From: an uncultured Clostridia bacterium
GTDB lineage: Bacteria; Bacillota; Clostridia; Oscillospirales; Acutalibacteraceae
Reading direction: 5' to 3'
NCBI GenBank assembly: GCA_947302895.1
Contig: CAMYWU010000003.1
Span: forward strand, 1 to 20,951
Length of the DNA stretch: 20,951 nucleotides
Of this stretch, positions 1 to 7,239 are shown piece by piece; position 1 is the stretch's first letter; every line of letters starts with the position of its first letter. A program made the position numbers and the translations under genes. Below the pieces are notes generated by a model. It made no database searches, was not told the DNA's origin, and worked only from the letters and a program-made list of their open reading frames with translations.

Positions 1-46
1 TCGGGAAAACGCTGCGTGTTTCTCAGCGACAAATCACAATTTAAAC

Positions 47-79
47 AAAAAAAACGACTGACTTGCGTCAGCCGTTTTT
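47..79 (-). terminator. Intrinsic terminator of ppdK
   Basis: On the minus strand an 8-bp stem, CGGCTGAC / GTCAGTCG with one G-U pair, closes a four-base loop and is followed by eight T. It begins 10 bases after the ppdK stop codon. The other side carries five T in the opposite direction, so it may also stop transcripts entering from the left edge. Positions 1-46 hold no recognisable gene. Confidence 0.85.
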
Positions 80-88
80 GTTGTTTAA

Positions 89-2908
89 TTACTCAGCGTC
101 GAAGGTTTTCTTAGCTTCTTCCCAGCCAGCCTTAATGCTCTTGAGACCTTTGGAAACAATCTCCTTGAAGTCTTCTGTTGCGCCTGCAGCAGCTTCCTGA
201 AGCTTTGCAAGTGTTTCTTTAGCGTCTGCAAGCTTTGCTTCAATCTCTTCCTTCTTCTCTTCTGCGGTTGCAGCCTTTGCAGCGTTCTCAGCTATCGCAG
301 CCTGTGCAGCAGCAAGTCTTGCGATCGGAACTCTGAACGGTGAGCAGGAAACGTAGTCAAGACCAATCTTGTGGCAGAACTCAACTGAGCTCGGGTCGCC
401 GCCGTGCTCACCGCAGATACCGCAGTGAAGTGAAGGTCTTGTTGCCTTACCGTTCTTAACAGCCATTTCCATAAGCTGGCCAACACCTGTCTGGTCGAGC
501 TTAGCAAACGGATCGTTCTCGAAGATCTTTGCATCATAGTATGCATCAAGGAACTTACCAGCGTCATCACGGCTGAAGCCGAAGGTCATCTGGGTAAGGT
601 CGTTTGTACCGAAGCAGAAGAATTCAGCTTCCTTAGCGATATCAGCTGCTGTAAGAGCTGCACGAGGAATCTCAATCATAGTACCAACTTCATACTTCAT
701 ATCGCTTCCTGCTGCAGCGATTTCTGCATCAGCAGTTGCAACAACGATATCCTTAACATACTTAAGCTCTTTGGTGTCGCATGAAAGAGGAATCATAATC
801 TCGGGAACCATATCCCAATCAGGATGAGCCTTCTTAACATTGATTGCAGCACGGATAACAGCCTTAGTCTGCATCTTAGCGATTTCAGGATATGTTACAG
901 CAAGACGAAGTCCTCTGTGACCCATCATCGGGTTGAACTCGTGGAGACCCTGAATGATACCCTTAATCTCTGCAACGGTCTTATTCTTAGCCTTTGCAAG
1001 CTTCTCGATATCAGCTTCCTCAGTGGGAACGAACTCGTGAAGCGGAGGATCAAGGAATCTGATTGTAACGGGGCAGCCTTCAAGTGCTTCATAAAGCTTT
1101 TCAAAGTCGCCCTGCTGATAGGGAAGAATCTTATCAAGAGCTTCTTCTCTCTCTTCAACCGTATCTGAGCAAATCATCTCACGGAAAGCAGCAATTCTGT
1201 CTTCCTCGAAGAACATATGCTCTGTACGGCAAAGACCAATACCCTCAGCGCCAAGCTCTCTTGCCTTCTTAGCATCAGCAGGAGTATCAGCGTTTGTTCT
1301 AACCTTAAGAGTTCTGAACTTATCAGCCCAAGCCATAATTCTTCCGAAGGTTCCTGCGATTTCAGCATCCTTGGTAGCTATGATGCCATCATAGATGTTA
1401 CCGGTTGAACCGTCGATTGAAATATAGTCGCCCTCGTGGAATTCCTTACCGGCGAGTGTGAATACTTTGTTGTCTTCATCCATAACGATTTCAGAGCAAC
1501 CTGATACGCAGCAGGTTCCCATACCACGAGCAACAACGGCTGCGTGGGAGGTCATACCGCCACGAACTGTAAGGATACCCTGAGAAGCCTTCATACCTGT
1601 GATATCCTCAGGTGAAGTCTCAAGACGAACAAGAACTACCTTTTCGCCTCTTGCGTTCCAAGCCTCTGCGTCTTCAGCAGTAAATACGATTTTACCGCAA
1701 GCAGCACCGGGAGAAGCTCCAAGACCCTTGCCCATAGGAGTTGCAGCCTTAAGAGCAGCAGCGTCGAACTGGGGATGAAGAAGTGTATCGAGGTTACGGG
1801 GATCGATCATAGCAACTGCTTCTTCCTCTGTTCTCATGCCCTCGTCAACGAGGTCGCAAGCGATCTGAAGAGCTGCCTGAGCGGTTCTCTTACCGTTTCT
1901 TGTCTGAAGCATATAGAGCTTACCGTGTTCAACAGTAAATTCCATATCCTGCATATCTCTGTAGTGGTTCTCAAGAATTGAGCAAACCTTTGTGAATTCA
2001 GTAAATGCCTCGGGGAATTTCTGCTCCATTTCGGAGATGTGCATAGGAGTACGAACACCTGCAACAACGTCTTCACCCTGTGCGTTTGTTAAGAACTCAC
2101 CGAAAAGACCCTTAGCGCCTGTTGCGGGGTCACGTGTGAATGCAACACCTGTTCCGCAATCGTCGCCCATATTACCGAATGCCATAGCCTGTACGTTAAC
2201 AGCTGTACCCCAAGAATAAGGAATATCGTTATCACGACGATATACGTTTGCTCTTGGGTTGTCCCATGAACGGAAAACAGCCTTAACAGCGCCCATGAGC
2301 TGCTCTTTAGGGTCGCTCGGGAAGTCCTGACCGATCTTTGCCTTATATTCAGCCTTGAACTGCTCTGCAAGCTCTTTGAGGTCGTCAGCAGTAAGCTCAA
2401 CGTCCTGAGTTACGCCTCTTGCTTCCTTCATTTCGTCGATAAGCTGCTCAAAATACTTCTTACCAACTTCCATAACAACGTCTGAATACATCTGAATAAA
2501 TCTTCTGTAGCAGTCGTATGCCCAACGAGGATTGCCTGATTTCTCAGCCATAACCTCAACAACCTCTTCATTAAGACCAAGGTTGAGGATTGTGTCCATC
2601 ATACCGGGCATTGAAGCACGTGCGCCTGAACGAACGGATACAAGAAGCGGATTCTCTTTATCGCCGAACTTCTTGCCGTTTATTTCTTCCATCTTAACGA
2701 TATATTCTTCAATCTCTTTCATGATTGAAGGATTGATCTGTCTGCCATCCTCATAATACTGTGTGCAAGCTTCAGTTGTGATTGTGAAGCCCTGAGGAAC
2801 GGGAAGACCGATGTTTGTCATCTCTGCGAGGTTTGCACCCTTACCGCCGAGAAGCTCTCTCATGTTAGCGTTACCCTCACTGAACAGGTAACAATATTTT
2901 TTAGCCAT
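89..2908 (-). CDS. ppdK: Pyruvate, phosphate dikinase with C-terminal extension
   Basis: Cytoplasmic enzyme interconverting pyruvate + ATP + Pi and PEP + AMP + PPi; in anaerobes it usually works glycolytically or supplies PEP. The 939-residue product has an N-terminal ATP-grasp nucleotide-binding domain (about 1-340, starting with the glycine-rich GGKGANLAEM at 21-30), a swivelling phosphohistidine domain with GGMTSHAAVVARGMG (catalytic His455, same number as in the C. symbiosum enzyme), and a PEP/pyruvate barrel (about 530-870) with CGICGEHGG containing the catalytic cysteine Cys832. The start is supported by AGGGGGT about 8 bases upstream. Family members end near residue 874; this one continues for about 65 residues rich in Ala, Lys and Glu, probably helical. 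It has its own promoter and terminator and stands alone. Identification is secure; the role of the extension is unknown. Confidence 0.98.
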   Translation of the reverse strand: MAKKYCYLFSEGNANMRELLGGKGANLAEMTNIGLPVPQGFTITTEACTQYYEDGRQINPSIMKEIEEYIVKMEEINGKKFGDKENPLLVSVRSGARASMPGMMDTILNLGLNEEVVEVMAEKSGNPRWAYDCYRRFIQMYSDVVMEVGKKYFEQLIDEMKEARGVTQDVELTADDLKELAEQFKAEYKAKIGQDFPSDPKEQLMGAVKAVFRSWDNPRANVYRRDNDIPYSWGTAVNVQAMAFGNMGDDCGTGVAFTRDPATGAKGLFGEFLTNAQGEDVVAGVRTPMHISEMEQKFPEAFTEFTKVCSILENHYRDMQDMEFTVEHGKLYMLQTRNGKRTAQAALQIACDLVDEGMRTEEEAVAMIDPRNLDTLLHPQFDAAALKAATPMGKGLGASPGAACGKIVFTAEDAEAWNARGEKVVLVRLETSPEDITGMKASQGILTVRGGMTSHAAVVARGMGTCCVSGCSEIVMDEDNKVFTLAGKEFHEGDYISIDGSTGNIYDGIIATKDAEIAGTFGRIMAWADKFRTLKVRTNADTPADAKKARELGAEGIGLCRTEHMFFEEDRIAAFREMICSDTVEEREEALDKILPYQQGDFEKLYEALEGCPVTIRFLDPPLHEFVPTEEADIEKLAKAKNKTVAEIKGIIQGLHEFNPMMGHRGLRLAVTYPEIAKMQTKAVIRAAINVKKAHPDWDMVPEIMIPLSCDTKELKYVKDIVVATADAEIAAAGSDMKYEVGTMIEIPRAALTAADIAKEAEFFCFGTNDLTQMTFGFSRDDAGKFLDAYYDAKIFENDPFAKLDQTGVGQLMEMAVKNGKATRPSLHCGICGEHGGDPSSVEFCHKIGLDYVSCSPFRVPIARLAAAQAAIAENAAKAATAEEKKEEIEAKLADAKETLAKLQEAAAGATEDFKEIVSKGLKSIKAGWEEAKKTFDAE

Positions 2909-2948
2909 TGGAATTACCCCCTAAAAAATTATTGCAAGTTTAAATTTA

Positions 2949-2968
2949 CTGTTATTTGCGAATAACAG
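2949..2968 (-). promoter_or_regulatory. Perfect dyad in the ppdK leader
   Basis: Two 8-base arms, CTGTTATT and AATAACAG, flank a 4-base centre. The dyad lies about 15 bases after the -10 box of the ppdK promoter, so it sits just past the predicted transcription start. It could be an operator or a 5' stem-loop that stabilises the message. The arms resemble the TTGTTA half-sites of Rex, but the spacing between half-sites is two bases too long, so no regulator is named. Confidence 0.5.
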
Positions 2969-2982
2969 TTTAATGCGCTTAT

Positions 2983-3011
2983 ATAATAACATAGTGGTAT
3001 GTAAATATCAA
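2983..3011 (-). promoter_or_regulatory. Sigma-A-like promoter of ppdK
   Basis: On the minus strand TTGATA, a 17-base spacer and TATTAT, with TGT directly before the -10 box (extended -10). The predicted start of transcription lies about 68 bases before the ppdK ATG. Confidence 0.65.
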
Positions 3012-3049
3012 ACATTTTTTGCTAATTTTATCATTGTTAATTAAAATAG

Positions 3050-3078
3050 TTGAATTTTTCTTAAAATTAGTGCATAAT
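3050..3078 (+). promoter_or_regulatory. Probable promoter of glmU
   Basis: TTGAAT, a 17-base spacer and CATAAT in an AT-rich stretch. If used, transcription starts near 3085 and the whole repeat element at 3101-3283 lies in the glmU leader. The -10 box is imperfect, so confidence is moderate. Confidence 0.45.
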
Positions 3079-3100
3079 TATATAAAATCAAAAAACCGAT

Positions 3101-3283
3101 TTGCCTCCCTTATAAAGGGAGGGGGACCGCTTGCGGTGGAGGGATGGGCATTTTCTTTCAGAACGCCTACCTGCAATGCGGTCTGAATTCAAGGAAGAGT
3201 TGCCGAAACGCATTCAGTCACTTCGTTCCGACAACGACCATCCCTCCGTCACTTCGTGCCACCTCCCTTTACAAGGGAGGCAA
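3101..3283. repeat. Structured inverted-repeat element, copy 1 (MITE-like)
   Basis: The ends are an 11-bp perfect inverted repeat, TTGCCTCCCTT and AAGGGAGGCAA. Similarity of the two arms extends about 46 bases inward to GGAGGGATGG. Each tip is itself a small hairpin (CCTCCCTT / AAGGGAGG). Inside each arm a second mini-hairpin follows, ACCGC-tt-GCGGT at 3126-3137 and CAC-ttc-GTG at 3250-3258. There is no coding capacity. It resembles non-autonomous dispersed elements or imperfect palindromic repeats seen in Clostridia; no transposase is nearby and no clear target duplication is visible. It ends 21 bases before the glmU start codon. Confidence 0.8.
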
Positions 3284-3304
3284 TAAGGATAGGAGATTAT
3301 ATTT

Positions 3305-4702
3305 ATGAAAGCTGCAATAATTCTTGCCGGCGGCAAGGGAACAAGAATGAAGAGCGAACAGCCAAAGGTTATGTGTGAGGTTATATTTGAGCCCATGATC
3401 AGTTATGTTGTTCGTGCTGTTAAAGAGGCAGGCGTTGAAGATATCTGCGTTATAACAGGCTATAAACACGAGATTGTTGAAAGCTATCTTGCAAATCTTG
3501 ATTCAAACATTAAAACTGCCCTCCAGCAGCCACAGCTCGGAACAGGCCATGCGGTTATGCAGGCAAGGGAGTTCATCTCGGGTCATATGGAGGATGATAT
3601 TCTTATTTTAAACGGCGACGGTCCGCTTATGGACGCCGAAACAATTAATAAGGCATATCAGTATCATAAGGATAACAACAACGCAATAACCCTTATCAGT
3701 GCCGTTGTTGACGATACCCACGGTATTGGCCATATCAAGCGTGATAAAAACGGAACCCTTCTCAGAATCGTTGAGGATAAGGATGCAACCGAGGATGAAA
3801 AGAAGATTATGGAGGCAAACGCCGGAGTTTACTGGTTCAAGGGCGATGAGCTTCTTTATGCAATCAACAATATCAAAAACGATAACGCTCAGCAGGAATA
3901 CTATTTAACAGATGCGCTTGAAATCCTCATAAAGAGAGGAAGAAACAAGGGCGCATACGTTTGCGAAAACAGCGAGGCTGTTCTTGGCGCAAACGACAGA
4001 ATTCAGCTCATGGATTTGAATACAATTATGCGCCGCAATATCAACAACGCTCATATGCTTTCGGGCGTTGATATCCCCTGCACCGATGGCGTTATGATTG
4101 GCAAAAATGTTAAAATCGGTAATTCGGCGCAGATTCTTCCGAACACAATTATTATCGGCGATTCCGAAATCGGCGAAAACTGCGTTATAGGTCCTAACTG
4201 CTATATTAAGGACTCAAAAATCGGCGCTGAGGTTGTTCTTGATAACTGCAAAATTCTTGATTCAACCATTGAAGACGGCGTTGACTGCGGCCCGTTCGTT
4301 AAGGTCAGGGCAAACTCCGTTCTTAAAAAGAATGTTCATATCGGAAACTTTGTTGAGGTTAAAAACTCCGTTGTTGGCGAGGGAACAAAATCCGCTCATC
4401 TTACCTATATCGGCGACAGCGATGTCGGAAGCGATGTTAATTTTGGCTGCGGAACCGTAACCTGCAACTACGACGGCAAAAACAAAACCCGCTGCAAGAT
4501 TGGCGACGGCGCCTTCATCGGCTGCAACACAAACCTTATTGCACCCGTTGAGGTTGGCGAAAAGGCATATATTGCCGCAGGCTCAACAATTACAAACGAT
4601 ATTCCCAGCGATGCTCTTTCAATTGCAAGAGCAAAGCAGGTTAACAAAGAGGGCTGGGTAAAGAGGAAGAAGCCGTATAAAGAGAAAAATAGTAATAATT
4701 GA
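3305..4702 (+). CDS. glmU: Bifunctional UDP-GlcNAc pyrophosphorylase / GlcN-1-P N-acetyltransferase
   Basis: Cytoplasmic enzyme making UDP-N-acetylglucosamine, the precursor of peptidoglycan and other wall polymers. The 465-residue length is typical. The N-terminal nucleotidyltransferase domain (about 1-230) shows LAGGKGTRMKSEQPKVM at 7-23, QPQLGTGHA at 75-83 and the metal-binding NGDGPLM at 103-109. The C-terminal part (about 260-450) is a left-handed beta-helix of hexapeptide repeats with the acetyltransferase residues in order: Arg335, Lys353, SAHLTYIG at 363-370 (His365, Tyr368), and NFGCGTVTCNYDGKNK at 379-394. AGGAGA lies 8 bases before the ATG. The gene is flanked on both sides by copies of the same inverted-repeat element. 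The basic tail (KRKKPYKEKNSNN) is unremarkable. In many Bacillota glmU is followed by prs; here it is not. Confidence 0.97.
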   Translation: MKAAIILAGGKGTRMKSEQPKVMCEVIFEPMISYVVRAVKEAGVEDICVITGYKHEIVESYLANLDSNIKTALQQPQLGTGHAVMQAREFISGHMEDDILILNGDGPLMDAETINKAYQYHKDNNNAITLISAVVDDTHGIGHIKRDKNGTLLRIVEDKDATEDEKKIMEANAGVYWFKGDELLYAINNIKNDNAQQEYYLTDALEILIKRGRNKGAYVCENSEAVLGANDRIQLMDLNTIMRRNINNAHMLSGVDIPCTDGVMIGKNVKIGNSAQILPNTIIIGDSEIGENCVIGPNCYIKDSKIGAEVVLDNCKILDSTIEDGVDCGPFVKVRANSVLKKNVHIGNFVEVKNSVVGEGTKSAHLTYIGDSDVGSDVNFGCGTVTCNYDGKNKTRCKIGDGAFIGCNTNLIAPVEVGEKAYIAAGSTITNDIPSDALSIARAKQVNKEGWVKRKKPYKEKNSNN

Positions 4703-4725
4703 CCGAGCGAAGCGAGTTACCGCTT

Positions 4726-4870
4726 TGCGCCCCTTGAAAAGGGGAGAGGGCCACGAAGTGGCGAGGGGATGGTCGCAGTGATTATAAATGCGCTGCAATA
4801 AAGCGTTCTTATGATATATGACCATCCCTCCGTCTGCTGCGCAGCCACCTCCCTTTAGCAAGGGAGGCAA
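4726..4870. repeat. Structured inverted-repeat element, copy 2 (MITE-like)
   Basis: The right end has the same 11 bases as copy 1 (AAGGGAGGCAA, 4860-4870) and the same tip hairpin CCTCCCTT / AAGGGAGG. The left arm has diverged to a CCCCTT / AAGGGG hairpin, but keeps the order tip hairpin, mini-hairpin, GAGGGGATGGTCG. The mini-hairpins are GCCAC-gaa-GTGGC (4750-4762) and GCTGCGCAGC (4836-4845), different in sequence from those of copy 1. A further imperfect stem at 4707-4729 (GCGAAGCG / CGCTTTGC) joins it to the end of glmU, so the left boundary is uncertain. It may serve as the glmU 3' structure. Right end and start codon of the next gene are 16 bases apart. Confidence 0.75.
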
Positions 4871-4886
4871 ATAGGTTAGGATTTAT

Positions 4887-5390
4887 ATGATGAAAAGAGA
4901 GAATATAATTAAAGCTCTTTGCTTAGGGTTGGGGGTTGTTCTGGCGGTTTCGCTTGCCTCGTGTGCGGCGAAAAAGGACGATGAAACAACAACCAAAGCT
5001 CCTGCCGCTCCAAAAACAACGGTTTCAACAACCGTTACAACGACTGAGGATGAAAACACAACCTTTCCCGAGTCGAAAACAAGAAAGATTTATGAGGGCT
5101 TAAGCAAGGATAAAAACGGCGATTATCCCTATAAAATCGCAACATATTCAACTTATTATAATTCCGGCGACAAAACAAGAACTCAGAATCTTAAAACAGC
5201 GGTTGGCAAGGTAAACAACATTGTTATTCCCGCAGGAAAGGTTTTTTCGTTTAACCAGACAGTTGGCAAAAGAACGGTTACCGCAGGCTACGAGACCGCA
5301 AAGGTTGTTGCAGACGGCGAATTTGTTGACGGACTCGGCGGAGGCGTTTGCCAGGTTAGCTCAACGCTGTTTGAATGTGCGCTGAAATAA
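4887..5390 (+). pseudogene. VanW-family lipoprotein, N-terminal part (frameshifted)
   Basis: The 167-residue product starts with a lipoprotein signal: a positive start, a hydrophobic stretch, and the lipobox LASC with the modified cysteine at residue 26. A Thr-rich linker (about 34-60) follows. From about residue 84 it is a clear VanW domain: VFSFNQTVGKRT, then the signature GGGVCQVSSTLF at 151-162. The reading frame then meets a stop at 5388-5390, exactly where the family continues with roughly ALLKAGLEIVER. The rest of the domain follows in the -1 frame. VanW proteins are extracytoplasmic and of poorly known function, named from a vancomycin resistance cluster; this does not imply resistance. 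Two ATG codons (4887, 4890) are possible; TTAGGA precedes them. Without the C-terminal half the domain is unlikely to fold. Confidence 0.85.
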
Positions 5391-5797
5391 TCGAAAGAAA
5401 CCACCATACCTTGAAGGTTGCATATGTTCCGCTTGGAGGCGACGCAACTGTTCAGTGGAACAGCAAGGATTTAATATTTAAAAACACAAGCGCAAGCGAT
5501 TTTCGTATTAAAATGGTTTGCGACAGCGGCAAGCTCACCTGTTCCCTTTATGCAAAAGAGGATATCGACGTTGGCAAAATCAGCGTTAATATTTCAAAAA
5601 GCGGCAACAACAGCTATGTTTTAACAAGAACAGTTAACGGCAAGCAAAACTACCGCACCTCAAGCTCCTACAGGGAACAGAAAACAACAACCAAAAAGGA
5701 AACAACCACTAAAAAAGACGAAAAAACAACCAAGAAAAAGAAAACAACTAAAAAAGAAACAACAACTGCCAAGCAGGCAGAGGAAAACAACGAATAA
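5375..5797 (+). pseudogene. VanW-family lipoprotein, C-terminal part (frameshifted)
   Basis: This frame supplies the missing half of the VanW domain: EIIERNHHTLKVAYVPLGGD matches the conserved EIVERHxHSxPVxYVPLGxD block, followed by ATVQWNSKDLIFKNTS. The last 45 residues are a low-complexity Lys/Thr tail (repeated KKETTTKK-like units), as in wall-associated or surface-tethered proteins. The ATG at 5375 lies inside the upstream frame and has no convincing ribosome binding site, so this is probably not translated alone. Comparison with the family suggests about 13 bases lost between ECAL and EII; a one-base deletion in an already shortened protein is the alternative. The stop codon lies inside the 48-bp terminator palindrome. 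Confidence 0.85.
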
Positions 5798-5840
5798 CAA
5801 AAGACAGGGGATGCGATCGCATCCCCTGTCTTTTGTTATT
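5793..5840. terminator. 48-bp perfect palindrome, bidirectional terminator
   Basis: Twenty-four bases on each side of 5816/5817 are perfectly complementary with no loop bases, centred on GCGATCGC. The GC-rich core AGACAGGGGATGC and its complement are flanked by AAAA and TTTT, so it ends transcription from both the VanW gene and the dockerin-like protein gene, which converge here. It includes the stop codon of the former (5795-5797) and ends 3 bases before the stop of the latter. Confidence 0.9.
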
Positions 5841-5843
5841 TGA

Positions 5844-7226
5844 TTATCTTGCAAGCTTTAAGAGCATTGCGAAATCCTTTGCGTTTATTATGCCGTCGTG
5901 GTTAAGGTCAAGATGTGAAACATAGGTTTCCTCGCCCTGTCTTGCATTGATTGAATCTGCAAAGGTGTATTCCTCGCTGAGTCCGCAGCCCTTGGTGCAT
6001 TCGATATGTGCAACGCCGTTTTCAAATGAAACAAGCTGAATATCGTGGTCATCCTGCCATATTGCATAGGTCTGAACGTCCTCTGTGATATTGCTCAGCT
6101 CCTCGCTCCATTCAATAAACTGCTTGCAAAGCGGGTTTTCGGGAGCTCCAAACACTGCCGATTCTCCGCCGTTAACAATCTCTTCTGCAAGCTTGTTATC
6201 AAGCTTATCGCTATCGTAATAGCGAACAACGAAGAAATCCCTTGTTACGTTTATGCGAACGCTCATATTTTCTGCGTCTGCAAGGTTAACATTGTAGTAA
6301 TAGATAATTCCGTCCAGGAACTGCTCGGGGTCGTATGTAACAAAGCTTGTTCCATCGTATCCCTTAACATATACGGTGTTGCCGTCAACCTCTTCATATC
6401 TGTCGATTGAGGTTGAAACAATTCTTGAAGAATTCGGAATATCAATATCAACATAAATCGAGCCGTCAACTGCGGAATAATTTGCATTCGCTTCAATCGT
6501 CTGGTTACCTATTGAATCCTCAATAATTTCTCCGAGAAGCGGATTTGCGCTGAGGTCAAGAACTGTCAGATGATTGTTTGAACAGTTAAGGCTTGAAAGA
6601 AGAGTGTTTGCGCTCAAATCAAGCTCTGTTAGCTCATTCTGGAAAATGCTGAGAGTTTCAAGCTTTGTATTATGCGAAAGGTCAATGCTTTTAATCTCAT
6701 TTGAATGGCAAACAAGCTTGGTAAGATTGGTATTAAGCGCAAGCTGAAGCCCCTTGATAAAGTTAGCCGAACAGTTAAGCTCAACAAGCTCCTCATTGTT
6801 GAGAAGATTAAGAGAGGTAAGATAGTTACCCTGGCAGGTTAAGCTTTTCAAGGCAACAAGGGAATAAACATTGAGCGTTTCAAGTCCGATACCGCCAACA
6901 CGCAGAGTTCTTAAAGCCGTGAAATTTTCAATTCCCGATAAATCAGCAATCTCAACATATGTTCCTTCGCCATATTTAGCCTCAAGAAATCCCGAAACGT
7001 CTATTAAGGTTACGCCGCTTCTTTCCGTCTGGGAAAGATAGCCATCGTGGTCGGGGTCGAGATATTCCTCAACAATCTCTCTGAAAACATCATCCTTGAA
7101 ATTCATGCTGTTGATTGCCACATAGTCATCGGCATAAGCAAACATGGATACGCTTATGCTGCAAGCAAGTGCGGCAATTGCAAGCAAGGAGGAAAGATAT
7201 TTTTTGATTTTATTATTCTTAAACAT
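5844..7226 (-). CDS. Secreted leucine-rich-repeat protein with InlB B-repeat and single dockerin-like loop
   Basis: A 460-residue exported protein. Signal peptide 1-32 (cleavage after AYA, before DD). An EF-hand-like loop DPDHDGYLSQTE at 57-68 is followed by about six leucine-rich repeats of roughly 21 residues (about 95-232; units such as LTELDLSANTLLSSLNCSNN). A domain of the InlB B-repeat / Listeria-Bacteroides repeat type spans about 332-390 (FFVVRYYD ... NGGESAVFGAPENP ... FIEWSEELSNIT ... YAIW). A Cys pair (ECTKGC, Cys409 and Cys414) leads to the C-terminal LDLNHDGIINAKDFAMLLKL, one calcium-binding dockerin-type half; the protein ends there. The start is placed at ATG 7226, 8 bases after AGGAGG; a TTG at 7232 is only 2 bases from it. 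The AGGAGG overlaps the stop of the upstream 2200-residue gene, so the two are probably translationally coupled. Likely surface binding or adhesion; ligand unknown. Confidence 0.9.
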   Translation of the reverse strand: MFKNNKIKKYLSSLLAIAALACSISVSMFAYADDYVAINSMNFKDDVFREIVEEYLDPDHDGYLSQTERSGVTLIDVSGFLEAKYGEGTYVEIADLSGIENFTALRTLRVGGIGLETLNVYSLVALKSLTCQGNYLTSLNLLNNEELVELNCSANFIKGLQLALNTNLTKLVCHSNEIKSIDLSHNTKLETLSIFQNELTELDLSANTLLSSLNCSNNHLTVLDLSANPLLGEIIEDSIGNQTIEANANYSAVDGSIYVDIDIPNSSRIVSTSIDRYEEVDGNTVYVKGYDGTSFVTYDPEQFLDGIIYYYNVNLADAENMSVRINVTRDFFVVRYYDSDKLDNKLAEEIVNGGESAVFGAPENPLCKQFIEWSEELSNITEDVQTYAIWQDDHDIQLVSFENGVAHIECTKGCGLSEEYTFADSINARQGEETYVSHLDLNHDGIINAKDFAMLLKLAR

Positions 7227-7239
7227 ATTCAATTCCTCC

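Noticed and set aside
2949..2968. Rex operator before ppdK
   Set aside because: The half-sites resemble TTGTTA, but they are separated by eight bases in place of six, and the arms have TT where Rex sites have A. Kept only as an unnamed dyad.
3101..3283. CRISPR or riboswitch in the glmU leader
   Set aside because: There are no repeats with spacers, and the region does not match the glmS ribozyme or another riboswitch I know; the second copy after glmU shows it is a dispersed element.
5375..5392. Programmed -1 frameshifting in the VanW gene
   Set aside because: There is no X-XXY-YYZ slippery heptamer before the stop and no stimulatory hairpin just after it; joining the frames directly would also leave out about four conserved residues. 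A deletion explains it better.
4887..5797. Vancomycin resistance gene
   Set aside because: VanW-family domains are common in Bacillota outside resistance clusters, no vanHAX-type genes are present, and the gene is frameshifted.
5813..5820. GCGATCGC as a HIP1-type genome-wide repeat
   Set aside because: It occurs as the centre of a terminator palindrome; HIP1 abundance is a cyanobacterial feature and no other copies were noticed in the window.
7227..7232. TTG at 7232 as start of the leucine-rich-repeat protein
   Set aside because: It is only 2 bases from AGGAGG, too close for initiation; ATG 7226 has the normal 8-base distance.
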